64,000 bases of DNA from an uncultured Granulosicoccaceae bacterium (GCA_937965695.1 CALCKW010000004.1:62001-126000); one strand, 5' to 3'. Positions 16,005-24,792 are shown, numbered from the stretch's first letter. The notes: a model not told the origin generated them from the sequence alone. Numbers and translations are program-made.

Positions 16005-17717
16005 TTAGAGATATCCCCATAACAGGGCCGCAGCAAATACGATCATTGCTATTCCCACCATTGATGCGCTGCCCGCGTCTCTGACGAGATATCCGTTACT
16101 GAATTGTCGACCAAGCCATACGCCGGCTAGGCTTGTCACTTGGTCAATGGATTCTTTCACCCGATCGACAAGAGAAAAACTGTAGTTCAACACGGGAGTG
16201 AGTGCTCGCGGAATAAGACGGCGGTAGACCCAGTCCGTGTCTAGGTTGGTGCTGCGAATCTCTGGAGGATAGAGACCGGTTCGAAACAATACAACGAATG
16301 CCAGTGCTGAGAAAAAGAGCAGTTGCAGTTGTGCAACCACATGATCACTGGTGTAGGGGTTGTATTGCATAGCCAACTCTGGGTTTGGCAGTAAGGCGTA
16401 AAGAGGGGCGGGGTAAACGCCAATAGCGACGCATAAGAATGCGGTGATTCCCATGGCCCAAAGCATGTTAGTGGGTGCTTCCTCTACTTTATGACCTTGA
16501 TCATGCGCAAAAAAAGTAAAGAACGGAATCTTAATGCCCGAGTGGTCCATAACGCCAGCAGAAGCCATCAACAGTACACACCACACAACCCACATATGTT
16601 CCTCGGCCGCGGCGGTGAGAATCATCGATTTGGAAACAAAACCTGAGAACATGGGGAAAGCCGATATCGACATCGCACCAATGATGCAGAAGAAAGTCGT
16701 CAGCGGCATAGATTTGTACAGGCCCCCAAGCTCGGATGCTTTCATAGTGCCTACGCGGTGCAAGACCGCACCCATCGACATAAATAATAGAGCCTTATAT
16801 AGGATATGACAGAAGGCGTGGGCGGCTGCACCGTTGATGGCGAGGTCCGTTCCTATACCGACACCAACCACCATAAAACCGAGTTGGTTGTTTAGGCTAT
16901 AGGCGAGAACACGACGCAGATCGTTCTCGATGACGGCAAAGAATATAGGGAAGGCGGTCATTGTCGCGCCTATCCAGATTAATATTTCTTCACCGGCAAA
17001 GCCGCGGGCCAATGCGTAGACAGCGAGCTTGGTGGTGAACGCTGATAGTACAACAGTGCCTGTTGGGGTTGCTTGAGGATAAGAGTCTTGCAGCCAGTTG
17101 TGCAGCAGTGGGAATGCGCACTTGATGCCAAAGGCCAAGAAAATGAGTTTGCCACCCGTGGTTTCTAGTCCGATGTGGTCAAATGCAATGCTTCCTGTGG
17201 TGTTGAGCAGCAACAATGCGCCGGCGAGCAGCAGTACGCCAGAGCCCACTTGTATAATTAAATAGCGGATACCGGTTTGAATCGCCTTCTCAGTTCGACT
17301 GGCCCAGATTAAAAACACTGACGCAATGGCAGTCAATTCCCAATAGACGAATAGTGTGATGAGATCACCCGCCAATACGGCACCAACACCGGCACCTGCG
17401 TAGATCAAACCGGAAGCGTCTTGCAGTCGACCCATCTCGGCACCTTGGCGCAAGTGTTGGGAATAGAGACTGTTTATACAGGCGGCAATACAAAAGATAA
17501 GCGCCCAGATGAACGACAGACTATCCACCCGTACGGTGACGAGTTGGTGCCCAAAGAGTTCCCACAACACGTGGTTGCCAGGTGTCATGAGACACAGTTG
17601 CGTCAATGCGGCTATTGGCGCACCGAACAACACAATATTACGGCCATTGCGGGGCAGTAGCGGCATCAGCGCACCGCCGAAGATAAGTATTAGCGCGGGG
17701 CTGAGATCATCAATCAT
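16005..17717 (-). CDS. third Mrp D-type (NuoL/M/N-like) antiporter subunit
   Basis: A 570-residue proton-antiporter-type membrane subunit and the last gene of the Mrp-like operon. About 14-16 helices are expected. The conserved helix-5 Glu is in TLFVYWELTAIASVFLIWAS. Lys and His residues of the central half-channel are in GIKCAFPLLHNWLQDSYPQA and TTKLAVYALARG. A C-terminal extension (VDRVKESIDQV, then a final helix) recalls the longer L-type subunits. Canonical Mrp has only MrpA and MrpD of this class, so this is a third paralogue. It overlaps the preceding small gene by eight bases. Its job is presumably Na+/H+ or H+ translocation within the complex. Confidence 0.87.
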   Translation of the reverse strand: MIDDLSPALILIFGGALMPLLPRNGRNIVLFGAPIAALTQLCLMTPGNHVLWELFGHQLVTVRVDSLSFIWALIFCIAACINSLYSQHLRQGAEMGRLQDASGLIYAGAGVGAVLAGDLITLFVYWELTAIASVFLIWASRTEKAIQTGIRYLIIQVGSGVLLLAGALLLLNTTGSIAFDHIGLETTGGKLIFLAFGIKCAFPLLHNWLQDSYPQATPTGTVVLSAFTTKLAVYALARGFAGEEILIWIGATMTAFPIFFAVIENDLRRVLAYSLNNQLGFMVVGVGIGTDLAINGAAAHAFCHILYKALLFMSMGAVLHRVGTMKASELGGLYKSMPLTTFFCIIGAMSISAFPMFSGFVSKSMILTAAAEEHMWVVWCVLLMASAGVMDHSGIKIPFFTFFAHDQGHKVEEAPTNMLWAMGITAFLCVAIGVYPAPLYALLPNPELAMQYNPYTSDHVVAQLQLLFFSALAFVVLFRTGLYPPEIRSTNLDTDWVYRRLIPRALTPVLNYSFSLVDRVKESIDQVTSLAGVWLGRQFSNGYLVRDAGSASMVGIAMIVFAAALLWGYL

Positions 17718-17970
17718 AATAATTTTCGTCGCGTTTCAGGATGCGTCGCAGTTGCTTGGCGCTAAGCACAATGAAGCAGTAGGCAACAAAGCCGTAAACT
17801 GCGTAGAAAGCTGGTATTTCCTCAAAGCTAAAGTGGCCATGTCTCGACCAGACGAAATCGGCTAATACCGATAAAATGCAAGCAGCGACCAAAAGGTAAA
17901 CCAGTTTGCTGACATTTTTCGGGTTGTCCAGCCAGCGCTTTTCGTCCCCGTCTTTTTTTTGATTAGACAT
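17710..17970 (-). CDS. small two-helix membrane protein of the Mrp-like operon
   Basis: An 86-residue protein with a charged N-terminus (MSNQKKDGDEKRWLDNPKN), two hydrophobic helices (VYLLVAACILSVLADFVW and AFYAVYGFVAYCFIVLSA) and a basic C-terminus. I do not recognise a named family. Its place between two D-type subunit genes, 14 bases after one and overlapping the other, argues that it is an accessory subunit of this antiporter. Confidence 0.8.
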   Translation of the reverse strand: MSNQKKDGDEKRWLDNPKNVSKLVYLLVAACILSVLADFVWSRHGHFSFEEIPAFYAVYGFVAYCFIVLSAKQLRRILKRDENYYD

Positions 17971-17984
17971 CGGTTTATCTCAAA

Positions 17985-19448
17985 TTAACGCAGCGGAATC
18001 AGCTGCACAAAACTGTAAATGGCATCGCCAAACAAAAACGCGAGAAGGCACATGCTGGCAGTCACGCAAAGCGGAATCACCATCATCAGGGGTGCTTCAT
18101 CTATGCCTTGTTTTTCGTTGTCTTCGCTGGGTCGAAAAAATCCGTTGGCGACAATTGGCAAAAGGTAAGCAATATTGAGCAAAGAGCTTATGATCAACAC
18201 GGCTGCCATTATCCAATGACCGGTGTCAAAGGAGGCTGTGATGAGAAACCACTTACTCCAGGCCCCACCCAAGGGGGGAAGGCCAATAATACAAAGGGCC
18301 GCGACAAAAAATGCACCGAAGGTAAAGGGCATTTTTCGACCGAGACCATTGAGCTCGCTGATTTTGGTCTTTTTGGTGTGCACGTAGATAGCACCGGCAC
18401 AGAAAAAGAGTGTTATTTTTCCGACGGCGTGCATCACGATATGCATGGCGGCGCCATAAACACCTGCCGCCACAGCAAGCATGGCTCCCAGCACCACATA
18501 GCTGAGTTGACCAATTGTGGAATAGGCCAAGCGGGCTTTGAGGTTGTCTTGGCGCATGGCGATTATTGATGCGGCCGTTAGTGTAAATGCCGCAACCCAC
18601 ATCATTGCTTCACCAGCGCCTGTCTCGGCAAGGAAATCCACACCGATCACGTAAACAACGACTTTGGTGATCGTGAATACGCCTGCCTTAACAACCGCCA
18701 CCGCGTGCAGTAAGGCACTCACGGGGGTGGGGGCGACCATTGCACCGGGTAACCAGCGGTGAAAAGGCATCAGTGCGGCCTTTCCAACACCAAAGGCAAA
18801 CAGAGCGACCAACCAAGGAAGATAAACGGGATCTAAATTGCCCTGCAAAATGCCACCCGCTTTAAAATCGAGTGTTCCGGTAACGCCCCAAGTGATGATG
18901 ATTGCTGGCAGTAGAAAACCAATCGAAGTGGTCAATAAAAGAGACAAATAGGTTCTGCCACCTCGTTGTGCATCTTCGGTGCCTTTGTGCGTCACCAGCG
19001 GGTAGGTGGCGAGCGTCAGCATTTCGTAGAAAATAAATAGAGTGAGTAGATTGCCGGCTAATGCGATGCCCATCGTTGCGCCAATGGAAACAGCAAAACA
19101 AAAGAAAAACTGCGTGTGATGTTCTTCTTTGTTTTTGCGCATATAGCCGATGGCGTAAAGTGTCGTCGGAATCCAGAGTACGGCCGCTACCGTGGCAAAC
19201 AACAGACCCAACGGTTCAACCGTGAGTCGAATAGCAATGTCTTCAATAGGCGCCAGTAATACCCAGTCTAAGTTTTCCCCGCGCAACGTGGCGGGGTAGA
19301 GTACGATCGTGCAAATTAAAGTGAGGATTGTGCCTACGATGCTGACACCGTCTCGCACATTGGCGCGTGACATATTGGCAGCGCCTAACAGGGCGACAAA
19401 AACCGGCACCGCGATAAGCAGAGCGGGTGCAATACTTTCGATTGTCAT
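17985..19448 (-). CDS. second Mrp D-type antiporter subunit
   Basis: A 487-residue NuoL/M/N-type membrane subunit. Helix 5 carries the conserved Glu in LLTLFIFYEMLTLATYPLVT, and the half-channel Lys/His set is in FGVGKAALMPFHRWLPGAM and ALLHAVAVVKAGVF. A further Lys is in MHAVGKITLFFCAGAIY. The ATG overlaps the stop of the preceding D subunit by four bases. It is closer to the N-terminal part of MrpA than to MrpD in motifs such as APTPVSALLHA, so it may stand in for the missing MrpA N-domain. That assignment is inference. Confidence 0.88.
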   Translation of the reverse strand: MTIESIAPALLIAVPVFVALLGAANMSRANVRDGVSIVGTILTLICTIVLYPATLRGENLDWVLLAPIEDIAIRLTVEPLGLLFATVAAVLWIPTTLYAIGYMRKNKEEHHTQFFFCFAVSIGATMGIALAGNLLTLFIFYEMLTLATYPLVTHKGTEDAQRGGRTYLSLLLTTSIGFLLPAIIITWGVTGTLDFKAGGILQGNLDPVYLPWLVALFAFGVGKAALMPFHRWLPGAMVAPTPVSALLHAVAVVKAGVFTITKVVVYVIGVDFLAETGAGEAMMWVAAFTLTAASIIAMRQDNLKARLAYSTIGQLSYVVLGAMLAVAAGVYGAAMHIVMHAVGKITLFFCAGAIYVHTKKTKISELNGLGRKMPFTFGAFFVAALCIIGLPPLGGAWSKWFLITASFDTGHWIMAAVLIISSLLNIAYLLPIVANGFFRPSEDNEKQGIDEAPLMMVIPLCVTASMCLLAFLFGDAIYSFVQLIPLR

Positions 19449-20923
19449 GGTGTCGCTCCCAGTAGTGCTTGAACTACGCGATCAGCGGCGCCCAAGGTGA
19501 CACCTGTGTCTATGCCGAAATATATACAAGTGAAGCTGAGAAGAGCTGCAGGTATAAGAATAGTTCTCGGTGGCCGGGCACCATGTGCAGCGACCTTTTC
19601 TGACATGGGTTTGAACCAAAGGTAGTCGAGCACGCGCCAGACATAAGCCACCGCCATGAGAGAGGAGATGACGAGCACCATTGCCAGCGGCCACCAACCA
19701 TACTCGATGACCGCCAAAATAAGGTACCACTTAGTGATAAACCCAGCGGTTAAAGGCACTCCCACTAGGCTGATGCCAGCGACAGCAAAGGCCGCTACGG
19801 TCCAGGGCATACGTTTGGCTGCGCCGGACAAGTCTTCGAGCTTGGAGGAGCCAACGCTGTACACCATAGCGGCAACGCACAAAAACAAAGCGCTTTTAAC
19901 CAATCCGTGGTTAAAAATATGTACCACGCTTGCAGTGAGACTGGTCTCGCTGGCTATTGATATACCAAGGACAATGTACGACAACTGCGCGACTGATGAA
20001 TAAGCGAGCACACGTTTGATGTCGTCTTGATAAATGGCAGCCATTGAGCCAACCAAGATGCCTGCGACAGCCATAGGCATCAGGACATGTTGTACTTGTA
20101 TTACTTCAAAAGAAAAGTCTACACCGAATATGCCGAAGATAAATCGCAGCATGACATATAGGGAAACTTTGGTTGCAGTACCTGCTAAGAAAGCACTGAC
20201 GACTGATGGGGCATAGGTGTATCCATTCGGAAGCCAGTAGTGCAAGGGATAAAGCGCAACTTTAATACTGACACCCAAAATAAAAAAGCCAAAGGCTGCC
20301 TGCATGACACGGTTACCGTGCAGCGCAGGTAGACGCTCAGCGAGATCTGCCATATTGAGCGTGCCTGTTAGCTGGTAGAGCAAACCGATACTGATCAATA
20401 TAAAAGTAGCGCCGATGGTACCCATGATTAGATAGCGAAAAGTTGCTATCAGAGCTCTCCGATCGCGACCCATTGCAATTAGCGCATAGGTGCTCAAAGA
20501 GGAAATTTCTAGAAAGACAAATACATTAAAAGCATCGCCGGTGATACAGATGCCGATCATTGAGGCGAGCAACAACAAGTAAGCTGTGTAGTAGAGCGGA
20601 ATTTTTTCTTCGTCGATCTCTTTACGGATGCTCTCACGTGCGGCCGTTATCACGACGGCTGCTATGCCTGTGATCAGCAGCAATAGCATCGCATTTAAAC
20701 TGTCTATGCGGAGCTCAATGCCCCAAGGTGGCGCCCAGCCACCGAGTTGGTAGCTGATTGGGCTTTGTTCCAACACCTGGGAGTTGAGTACAATAGCCAC
20801 CACTAGTGCACCCCAAGTAATAATTGCAGCCAAAGCCCAAGCGAATTTTTCGCGGGTGACCAAGGCGCACAAAGGCGCGGCTATTAGAGGTAAAAGTATT
20901 TGTATGACGGGCCACTGATTCAT
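19445..20923 (-). CDS. mnhD: Na+/H+ antiporter subunit D (MnhD/MrpD)
   Basis: A 492-residue core antiporter subunit of the multisubunit Mrp/Mnh complex in the cytoplasmic membrane. Its conserved Glu is in VFVFLEISSLSTYALIAMG, and the Lys-containing helices are KVALYPLHYWLPNGYTYAPS and LAGTATKVSLYVMLRF. The segment SVVHIFNHGLVKSALFLCVA is also typical of MrpD. It sits directly after mnhC with an ATGA overlap, the usual order. All residues needed for proton transfer appear present. Confidence 0.92.
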   Translation of the reverse strand: MNQWPVIQILLPLIAAPLCALVTREKFAWALAAIITWGALVVAIVLNSQVLEQSPISYQLGGWAPPWGIELRIDSLNAMLLLLITGIAAVVITAARESIRKEIDEEKIPLYYTAYLLLLASMIGICITGDAFNVFVFLEISSLSTYALIAMGRDRRALIATFRYLIMGTIGATFILISIGLLYQLTGTLNMADLAERLPALHGNRVMQAAFGFFILGVSIKVALYPLHYWLPNGYTYAPSVVSAFLAGTATKVSLYVMLRFIFGIFGVDFSFEVIQVQHVLMPMAVAGILVGSMAAIYQDDIKRVLAYSSVAQLSYIVLGISIASETSLTASVVHIFNHGLVKSALFLCVAAMVYSVGSSKLEDLSGAAKRMPWTVAAFAVAGISLVGVPLTAGFITKWYLILAVIEYGWWPLAMVLVISSLMAVAYVWRVLDYLWFKPMSEKVAAHGARPPRTILIPAALLSFTCIYFGIDTGVTLGAADRVVQALLGATP

Positions 20924-21270
20924 GGTTGAGCCTCGTCTTCTGCTTGTATGTCACTTTCTTCAATGGAACTGTAGGACTCGCGGATACGGATGACGAGAGC
21001 CAGTGCCAAGGCGGTCGTTGCAACGCTGACAACGATTGCCGTGAGAATCAAAACATGCGGTAAAGGGTTGCTATAAAGTGTGTATTGGCTATCAGCGATC
21101 GGAGCGGTGCCGCCTCCAACCTTACCCATGGTGATGAATAAGAAGAATACGGATGTCTGAAATATATTCAGGCCCACGACTTTCTTGACAAGATTGTCAC
21201 TAGCGATGGTGGCATAGAGCCCCAAGAGCATAAGCGCAAATACAGCCCAATAGTTAAAATAGGCACTCAT
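20920..21270 (-). CDS. mnhC: Na+/H+ antiporter subunit C (MnhC, NuoK-like)
   Basis: A 116-residue NuoK-like subunit with three helices. It has the family segments YATIASDNLVKKVVGLNIFQ and PLPHVLILTAIVVSVATTAL, the latter being the conserved P-x-ALxLTAIVI region. Start ATG 21270 overlaps the mnhB stop by four bases; the frame runs further back, but only within mnhB. It probably contributes to the ion path between subunits A/B and D. Confidence 0.92.
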   Translation of the reverse strand: MSAYFNYWAVFALMLLGLYATIASDNLVKKVVGLNIFQTSVFFLFITMGKVGGGTAPIADSQYTLYSNPLPHVLILTAIVVSVATTALALALVIRIRESYSSIEESDIQAEDEAQP

Positions 21271-21722
21271 GTGTTTCGTCCTCCGCCAACAAAGGAGTAA
21301 AACAATAAAATCATCACACTGGCTACGGTGATACCTACACCCAGCTCTATGCTGAGTATGCCGTAGTGTTGGCCGTGCAAAGGGTCGTGCACCAAGGCAC
21401 TGTAATTTAGAAACTCCGCACCTCGCCACATAGAGATCACCCCAGTCATCAGATAGAGCATCCATCCGATCACCGCGCCGATGCGAACTGCATCTGGGCT
21501 AATCATGCGTTGGGTGGCACGCACGCCAAAGATCAAGCCGTGGGCTATTATTCCAACCGCGAATATAACGCCAGCTTGAAAGCCACCACCAGGCCCATAG
21601 TCGCCGTGCCATTGCACGTACAATGCGAATAACAAAATGGGGGCCATCAGCAGCACCGTAACACCGCGAATAATCGGGTTGCCGACCAGTGAAGTTGGTT
21701 TATTCAGCATGTTTTTTTCCAT
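21267..21722 (-). CDS. mnhB: Na+/H+ antiporter subunit B (MnhB domain)
   Basis: A 151-residue subunit with the MnhB domain. Diagnostic segments are LYVQWHGDYGPGGGFQAGVI, which carries the invariant GPGGGF, and LGVGITVASVMILLFYSF at the end. Four helices are expected. An internal ATG at 21710 preceded by GATGGA is an alternative start. The gene overlaps the 3' end of the upstream DUF4040 gene, so the two are translationally coupled. Confidence 0.92.
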   Translation of the reverse strand: MEKNMLNKPTSLVGNPIIRGVTVLLMAPILLFALYVQWHGDYGPGGGFQAGVIFAVGIIAHGLIFGVRATQRMISPDAVRIGAVIGWMLYLMTGVISMWRGAEFLNYSALVHDPLHGQHYGILSIELGVGITVASVMILLFYSFVGGGRNT

Positions 21723-22254
21723 CTTTTGGTGCGGGTAAGTCGCGGCGATATCGACGTCTCAATCCCGGACCGAGTAACAGCAAAACGCCTACACCTGCGG
21801 TAAACACGACGCCGGTCTCTCCGAGAGTGTCGTAACCCCGATAGCTGGCAAGCACCGACGTGACCATATTGGGAGGCCCAACTTCATTCGGTGATGTCTC
21901 TGTATAACGAGGCGCAACGTGCTGATGTACAGGTGCCAAAGGATCGCCGTAATCGGGCATATCAAAGCTGGCGTAGACTAAAAGAGCTGCAACAAGGCTG
22001 CACAGACCTATGGCAAACCAAGGTTTATTTTTTGGCTTTCGCTCTGTTCTTCCAACTTGAGACATAGTGGCGAGAAATAAAATTGTTGTGATGCCTGCAC
22101 CAACCGCCGCCTCTGTGAAAGCGACATCTACCGCGTCTTGCAGCATGAAAAAACAGGCTGACAATAAACTGTAGATACCTGTCAGCATGGCAACTGCAAA
22201 AAGATCGCGAATCAGCACCAGTGCAAAACCTACTACGAGAAGCATGACGAGCAA
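21700..22254 (-). CDS. DUF4040 (MbhD/MbhE-like) subunit equivalent to the MrpA C-terminus
   Basis: A 184-residue membrane subunit. The first part is a DUF4040 domain (SLLSACFFMLQDAVDVAFTE, then AAVGAGITTILFLATMS), the module called MbhD in membrane-bound hydrogenases. The last part, VTSVLASYRGYDTLGETGVV, is the MbhE-like segment normally found at the end of MrpA. This gene therefore supplies as a separate protein what is the C-terminal third of MrpA in canonical operons. It begins 11 bases after mnhG. Confidence 0.88.
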   Translation of the reverse strand: MLVMLLVVGFALVLIRDLFAVAMLTGIYSLLSACFFMLQDAVDVAFTEAAVGAGITTILFLATMSQVGRTERKPKNKPWFAIGLCSLVAALLVYASFDMPDYGDPLAPVHQHVAPRYTETSPNEVGPPNMVTSVLASYRGYDTLGETGVVFTAGVGVLLLLGPGLRRRYRRDLPAPKDGKKHAE

Positions 22255-22265
22255 GCTTGTATTGA

Positions 22266-22607
22266 TCAGGAATTCGATGGGGAATCCTCCGAGTTGTCTT
22301 TAGAGGAGGGTAGCAAAGGGATGTCTCCACTATGCACCGCTGCCCTGGCAAGCGCGTGAATAGCGGCAGGCCCAGTCAGCAAAACAAATAGATAGATAAA
22401 TAGCAGTTTAATAATGACTAGGTAGTCTGGCGCTTGTAGGGCCATACCAAAAAACAACATGCCCACGCCAAGGGAATCCATGATGCCGCCCGCATGCGTG
22501 CGGCTAAAAAAATCTGGCAACCGCAAAAGACCTAGACCGGCCGTGATGCAGAAAAAGCAGCCAGCCAATATAAATATCCAGCTGAGAAAATCGAGGAAAA
22601 CACTCAT
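22266..22607 (-). CDS. mnhG: Na+/H+ antiporter subunit G (MnhG)
   Basis: A 113-residue subunit with three helices and the PhaG_MnhG pattern: LAGCFFCITAGLGLLRLPDF, then FSRTHAGGIMDSLGVGMLFF. The conserved R-L-P-D-x-x-x-R-x-H-A segment is intact. ATGA overlap with mnhF. It belongs to the peripheral EFG group needed for complex assembly or activity. Confidence 0.92.
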   Translation of the reverse strand: MSVFLDFLSWIFILAGCFFCITAGLGLLRLPDFFSRTHAGGIMDSLGVGMLFFGMALQAPDYLVIIKLLFIYLFVLLTGPAAIHALARAAVHSGDIPLLPSSKDNSEDSPSNS

Positions 22608-22891
22608 GCTTCTTCCTCCTCGCCATCTTTGTCGCTGTAGCCTAAGCTGCCATATTTGAAAAACTTGAGCACAGCAATAGTACCTATGAAGTTGATTAGC
22701 GCGTAAACCAACGCAATATCGAGAAATTCGGGTCGATCTGTCAGGAAACCTAGCACAGCGATAAACAAGATAGAGGCAGTGCCAAAAGTATTAACCGCAA
22801 GGATACGGTCATACACGGATGGTCCCATCAGCGCGCGTGTTAATGCCATGATCATGGAAACTAAAACAGCTAGCATAGCGAAGCTAAACAT
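22604..22891 (-). CDS. mnhF: Na+/H+ antiporter subunit F (MnhF)
   Basis: A 95-residue three-helix subunit. It shows the MrpF/PhaF pattern: ALMGPSVYDRILAVNTFGTA, with the conserved P-x-x-x-D-R-I-x-A-x-N, followed by DIALVYALINFIGTIAVLKF. A charged tail ends GEEEEA. One-base overlap with the mnhE stop. Confidence 0.92.
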   Translation of the reverse strand: MFSFAMLAVLVSMIMALTRALMGPSVYDRILAVNTFGTASILFIAVLGFLTDRPEFLDIALVYALINFIGTIAVLKFFKYGSLGYSDKDGEEEEA

Positions 22892-23361
22892 TATTCAGGC
22901 TCCAGTGCGGTAACTCGCCGATCCATTTCTTGGAAGCCATCTTCTTCGAAACTGCTGGCTTCCAAAGCATGTACCAGGACAGAACCGTGCTTGGCATCGA
23001 TGCTTAAAGTGCCTGGTGTAAGAGTGACGGAATTGGCATATACCACGAGACCGAGGCTGCTTTTCTGAGTTGCCGCTACATTTTCTACGGCAGGGCTTAG
23101 ATTCATATCGCGGCGCCAAAGTATCTTGGCGACTGCTAGATTAGAGAGCACTATCTGCCATAAAAGCCAGGGCACATATTTTGGCATCTTCATGAAAATA
23201 TGAAACGACTGAGGGTTTGTATTCACGACCTCAAGGCGAATCAGTAAGTAGTACACGAAAGCACAGGACAAAAGCCCAAAGCTGAGCATCAGAGGATCAA
23301 AATGGCCTGACCACAGGAGCCAGGTAATCACTAGTAGCGCTAGAGTTGCATGCTTCTTCAT
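22891..23361 (-). CDS. mnhE: Na+/H+ antiporter subunit E (MnhE), first gene of the operon
   Basis: A 156-residue subunit: N-terminal membrane helices, then a cytoplasmic domain with the MrpE signature SVTLTPGTLSIDAKHGSVLV and the following VHALEA. The segment VPWLLWQIVLSNLAVAKIL, carrying the WQ-I-x-x-S-N pattern, is also typical. It opens the operon E-F-G-DUF4040-B-C-D-D-small-D, the gene order known from archaeal MBH/MBX modules rather than from the Bacillus mrpABCDEFG order. The promoter must lie within 23362-24022. Confidence 0.9.
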   Translation of the reverse strand: MKKHATLALLVITWLLWSGHFDPLMLSFGLLSCAFVYYLLIRLEVVNTNPQSFHIFMKMPKYVPWLLWQIVLSNLAVAKILWRRDMNLSPAVENVAATQKSSLGLVVYANSVTLTPGTLSIDAKHGSVLVHALEASSFEEDGFQEMDRRVTALEPE

Positions 23362-24022
23362 GACGTAAAAACTTTTCCTCTTTTTTCGGTGGCTGCTGCC
23401 TCAATGTCTTCTGGCAGCTGCTGCAAATCGAGTGAATAACTGTCCTATATTAATCTGAATCGGCTACAGGCTCCATCTTCAGAGAAGATTGTTTGCCTTG
23501 GCGTTATTCAAAATTGCGCGGGTATCGCGTGATTGAGACGTGGCATATTTCCTAGCCGTGTGTGCTGGGCTTCTACCAGCAAGCTAGAAGGCTTCAAACC
23601 CGGACACGCTGTCTCAATCAATCTTGTTTTTAGAGCAATAAGGCTTGCTTAATAATTGCAATAGTTGCGTTTGGCACTTTATTTCGTACGGAAAAACCGT
23701 AAGAGAAGCGCGGGAATAGCAAGGTTTGCTGCTTGGGCGTTCCTAGTTGGTCTTCCGAACCATCTGAAAGCTTGAGGTATAGCCTTATAGCGTTCCGTGC
23801 TTCGGCTTTTTGGTGGTTTTTCCAATAGCTGTAAATTCAGCAATAAACGTACCGAAGTGTGAGAGTTTTAGTCTCGTCGATATGACTGTTTTTTTAACGC
23901 GAAGAGGGGCTAGGGTCTCTAAACCCTAAATCATGGCGATGCGATGGTCATTCTGCTAGTGAGGAGTAGCTGCAATGGCGTTCAAACGGACAATTGTAGC
24001 TGCACGCCTAGAAGGGTTTTCG
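23362..24022. other. 661-base non-coding region upstream of the Mrp-like operon
   Basis: No credible gene on either strand. It holds the leader and promoter of the leftward antiporter operon and the 3' flank of the leftward SGNH gene. The main visible structure is the nested inverted repeat at 23531-23619. An AT-rich block with T-runs lies at 23690-23900. Confidence 0.6.
23531..23628 (+). ncRNA. candidate structured RNA or cruciform: nested inverted repeat with T-run
   Basis: The perfect outer arms GATTGAGAC (23531-23539) and GTCTCAATC (23611-23619) enclose a second pair, CGTGT...GGG with CCC..ACACG, and a third, CTTCTA (23570-23575) with TAGAAG (23585-23590). A T-run (TTGTTTTT) follows at about 23623, which suits a small RNA ending on the plus strand. 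Read leftward, it would instead be part of the antiporter operon leader. No known riboswitch class is recognised. Confidence 0.35.
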
Positions 24023-24742
24023 TTAGTCGACAACGTTTCTGATGGCACTGGACCACATGTCGGCGATAACTTGCTCACCTTCTGCATTGGGGTGTAAGCC
24101 GTCATAAAGCTGCGACTGGGGATCCAAAGGCTGCTTAAACTCTGCCAGTAAAACGTGGCTGTCTGATGTGTGTAATCGGCTGACAATCTGCTTTAAACCT
24201 TGGTTTATCTTTGTTAGGCATTCGCTGCCTTTCCAGGTGGTTGGGCCCAAGGGCGAAAAGATGACATCGATATTTGGGTTGTCTTGACGTAACAGGGTGA
24301 CTATTTGCTCAAGCTCTGCAAGGGTTTCTTCGACTGGCTGGTTCTTAAGGCAGTCATTGGTGCCTAAGTGAACAAGGCTGATATCAGCGCGGTAATGTTG
24401 TAACCACTGTGGCAGCTTTTCTAGTACCTCGTCTGTGCGCCAACCCCAGTGACCTTGATGGTTAAGATCAAAAGTGGGTGGGTAGTCGGGATTTCCTTCA
24501 TGGTTGCTGTCTTGTGTACCGACAAAATCGGCGGCAATGTTTTGTTCTGCTAGATTATTCCAGAGCCAATATCGGTAGCTGAGGTTTTGATCATTGGCCT
24601 GAGTTATGGAGTCGCCCAGTGGCAGAATACGTATTGCTTTTGGGTTGTTACTGTTAACACCCGTTTGAGGGGCGGGGGAGTCACTGCAACCGAGGGTCGG
24701 CAGAAAAACGAGCAGAAAGCACAGTCCGATGATTTTTTTCAT
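24023..24742 (-). CDS. SGNH/GDSL-type esterase lipoprotein
   Basis: A 239-residue exported lipoprotein with a signal peptide ending in the lipobox TLGC (Cys about residue 19). The SGNH hydrolase blocks are in order: LPLGDSITQ with the nucleophile Ser (block I), a Gly-rich GHWGWRTDEVL region (block II), LVHLGTNDC (block III, Asn) and DGLHPNAEG (block V, Asp-His). The pattern RILPLGDSIT with DFVGTQ and HQGHWGW resembles carbohydrate esterase family 3, so a sugar O-acetyl esterase is a reasonable guess. It lies 50 bases downstream of aapP with a hairpin between them. Confidence 0.85.
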   Translation of the reverse strand: MKKIIGLCFLLVFLPTLGCSDSPAPQTGVNSNNPKAIRILPLGDSITQANDQNLSYRYWLWNNLAEQNIAADFVGTQDSNHEGNPDYPPTFDLNHQGHWGWRTDEVLEKLPQWLQHYRADISLVHLGTNDCLKNQPVEETLAELEQIVTLLRQDNPNIDVIFSPLGPTTWKGSECLTKINQGLKQIVSRLHTSDSHVLLAEFKQPLDPQSQLYDGLHPNAEGEQVIADMWSSAIRNVVD

Positions 24743-24757
24743 TCTACAAATTTAGCA

Positions 24758-24778
24758 CAGCCCACCGTGTGTGGGCTG
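24758..24778 (-). terminator. hairpin between aapP and the SGNH gene
   Basis: A perfect eight-base stem CAGCCCAC/GTGGGCTG with a five-base loop, located 14 bases after the aapP stop. No strong U-run follows on the minus strand, so it is either a weak terminator or an mRNA-end stabiliser. Confidence 0.5.
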
Positions 24779-24792
24779 ACCTTCGCATTGGC

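Noticed and set aside
20920-21465. A longer mnhC starting at 21465
   Set aside because: The extra 65 residues are the out-of-frame translation of mnhB. The family start MSAYFNYWAVF at 21270 overlaps the mnhB stop by four bases.
23690-23900. Riboswitch in the Mrp operon leader
   Set aside because: I looked for conserved cores of known classes on both strands and could not match any; only generic hairpins and T-runs remain.
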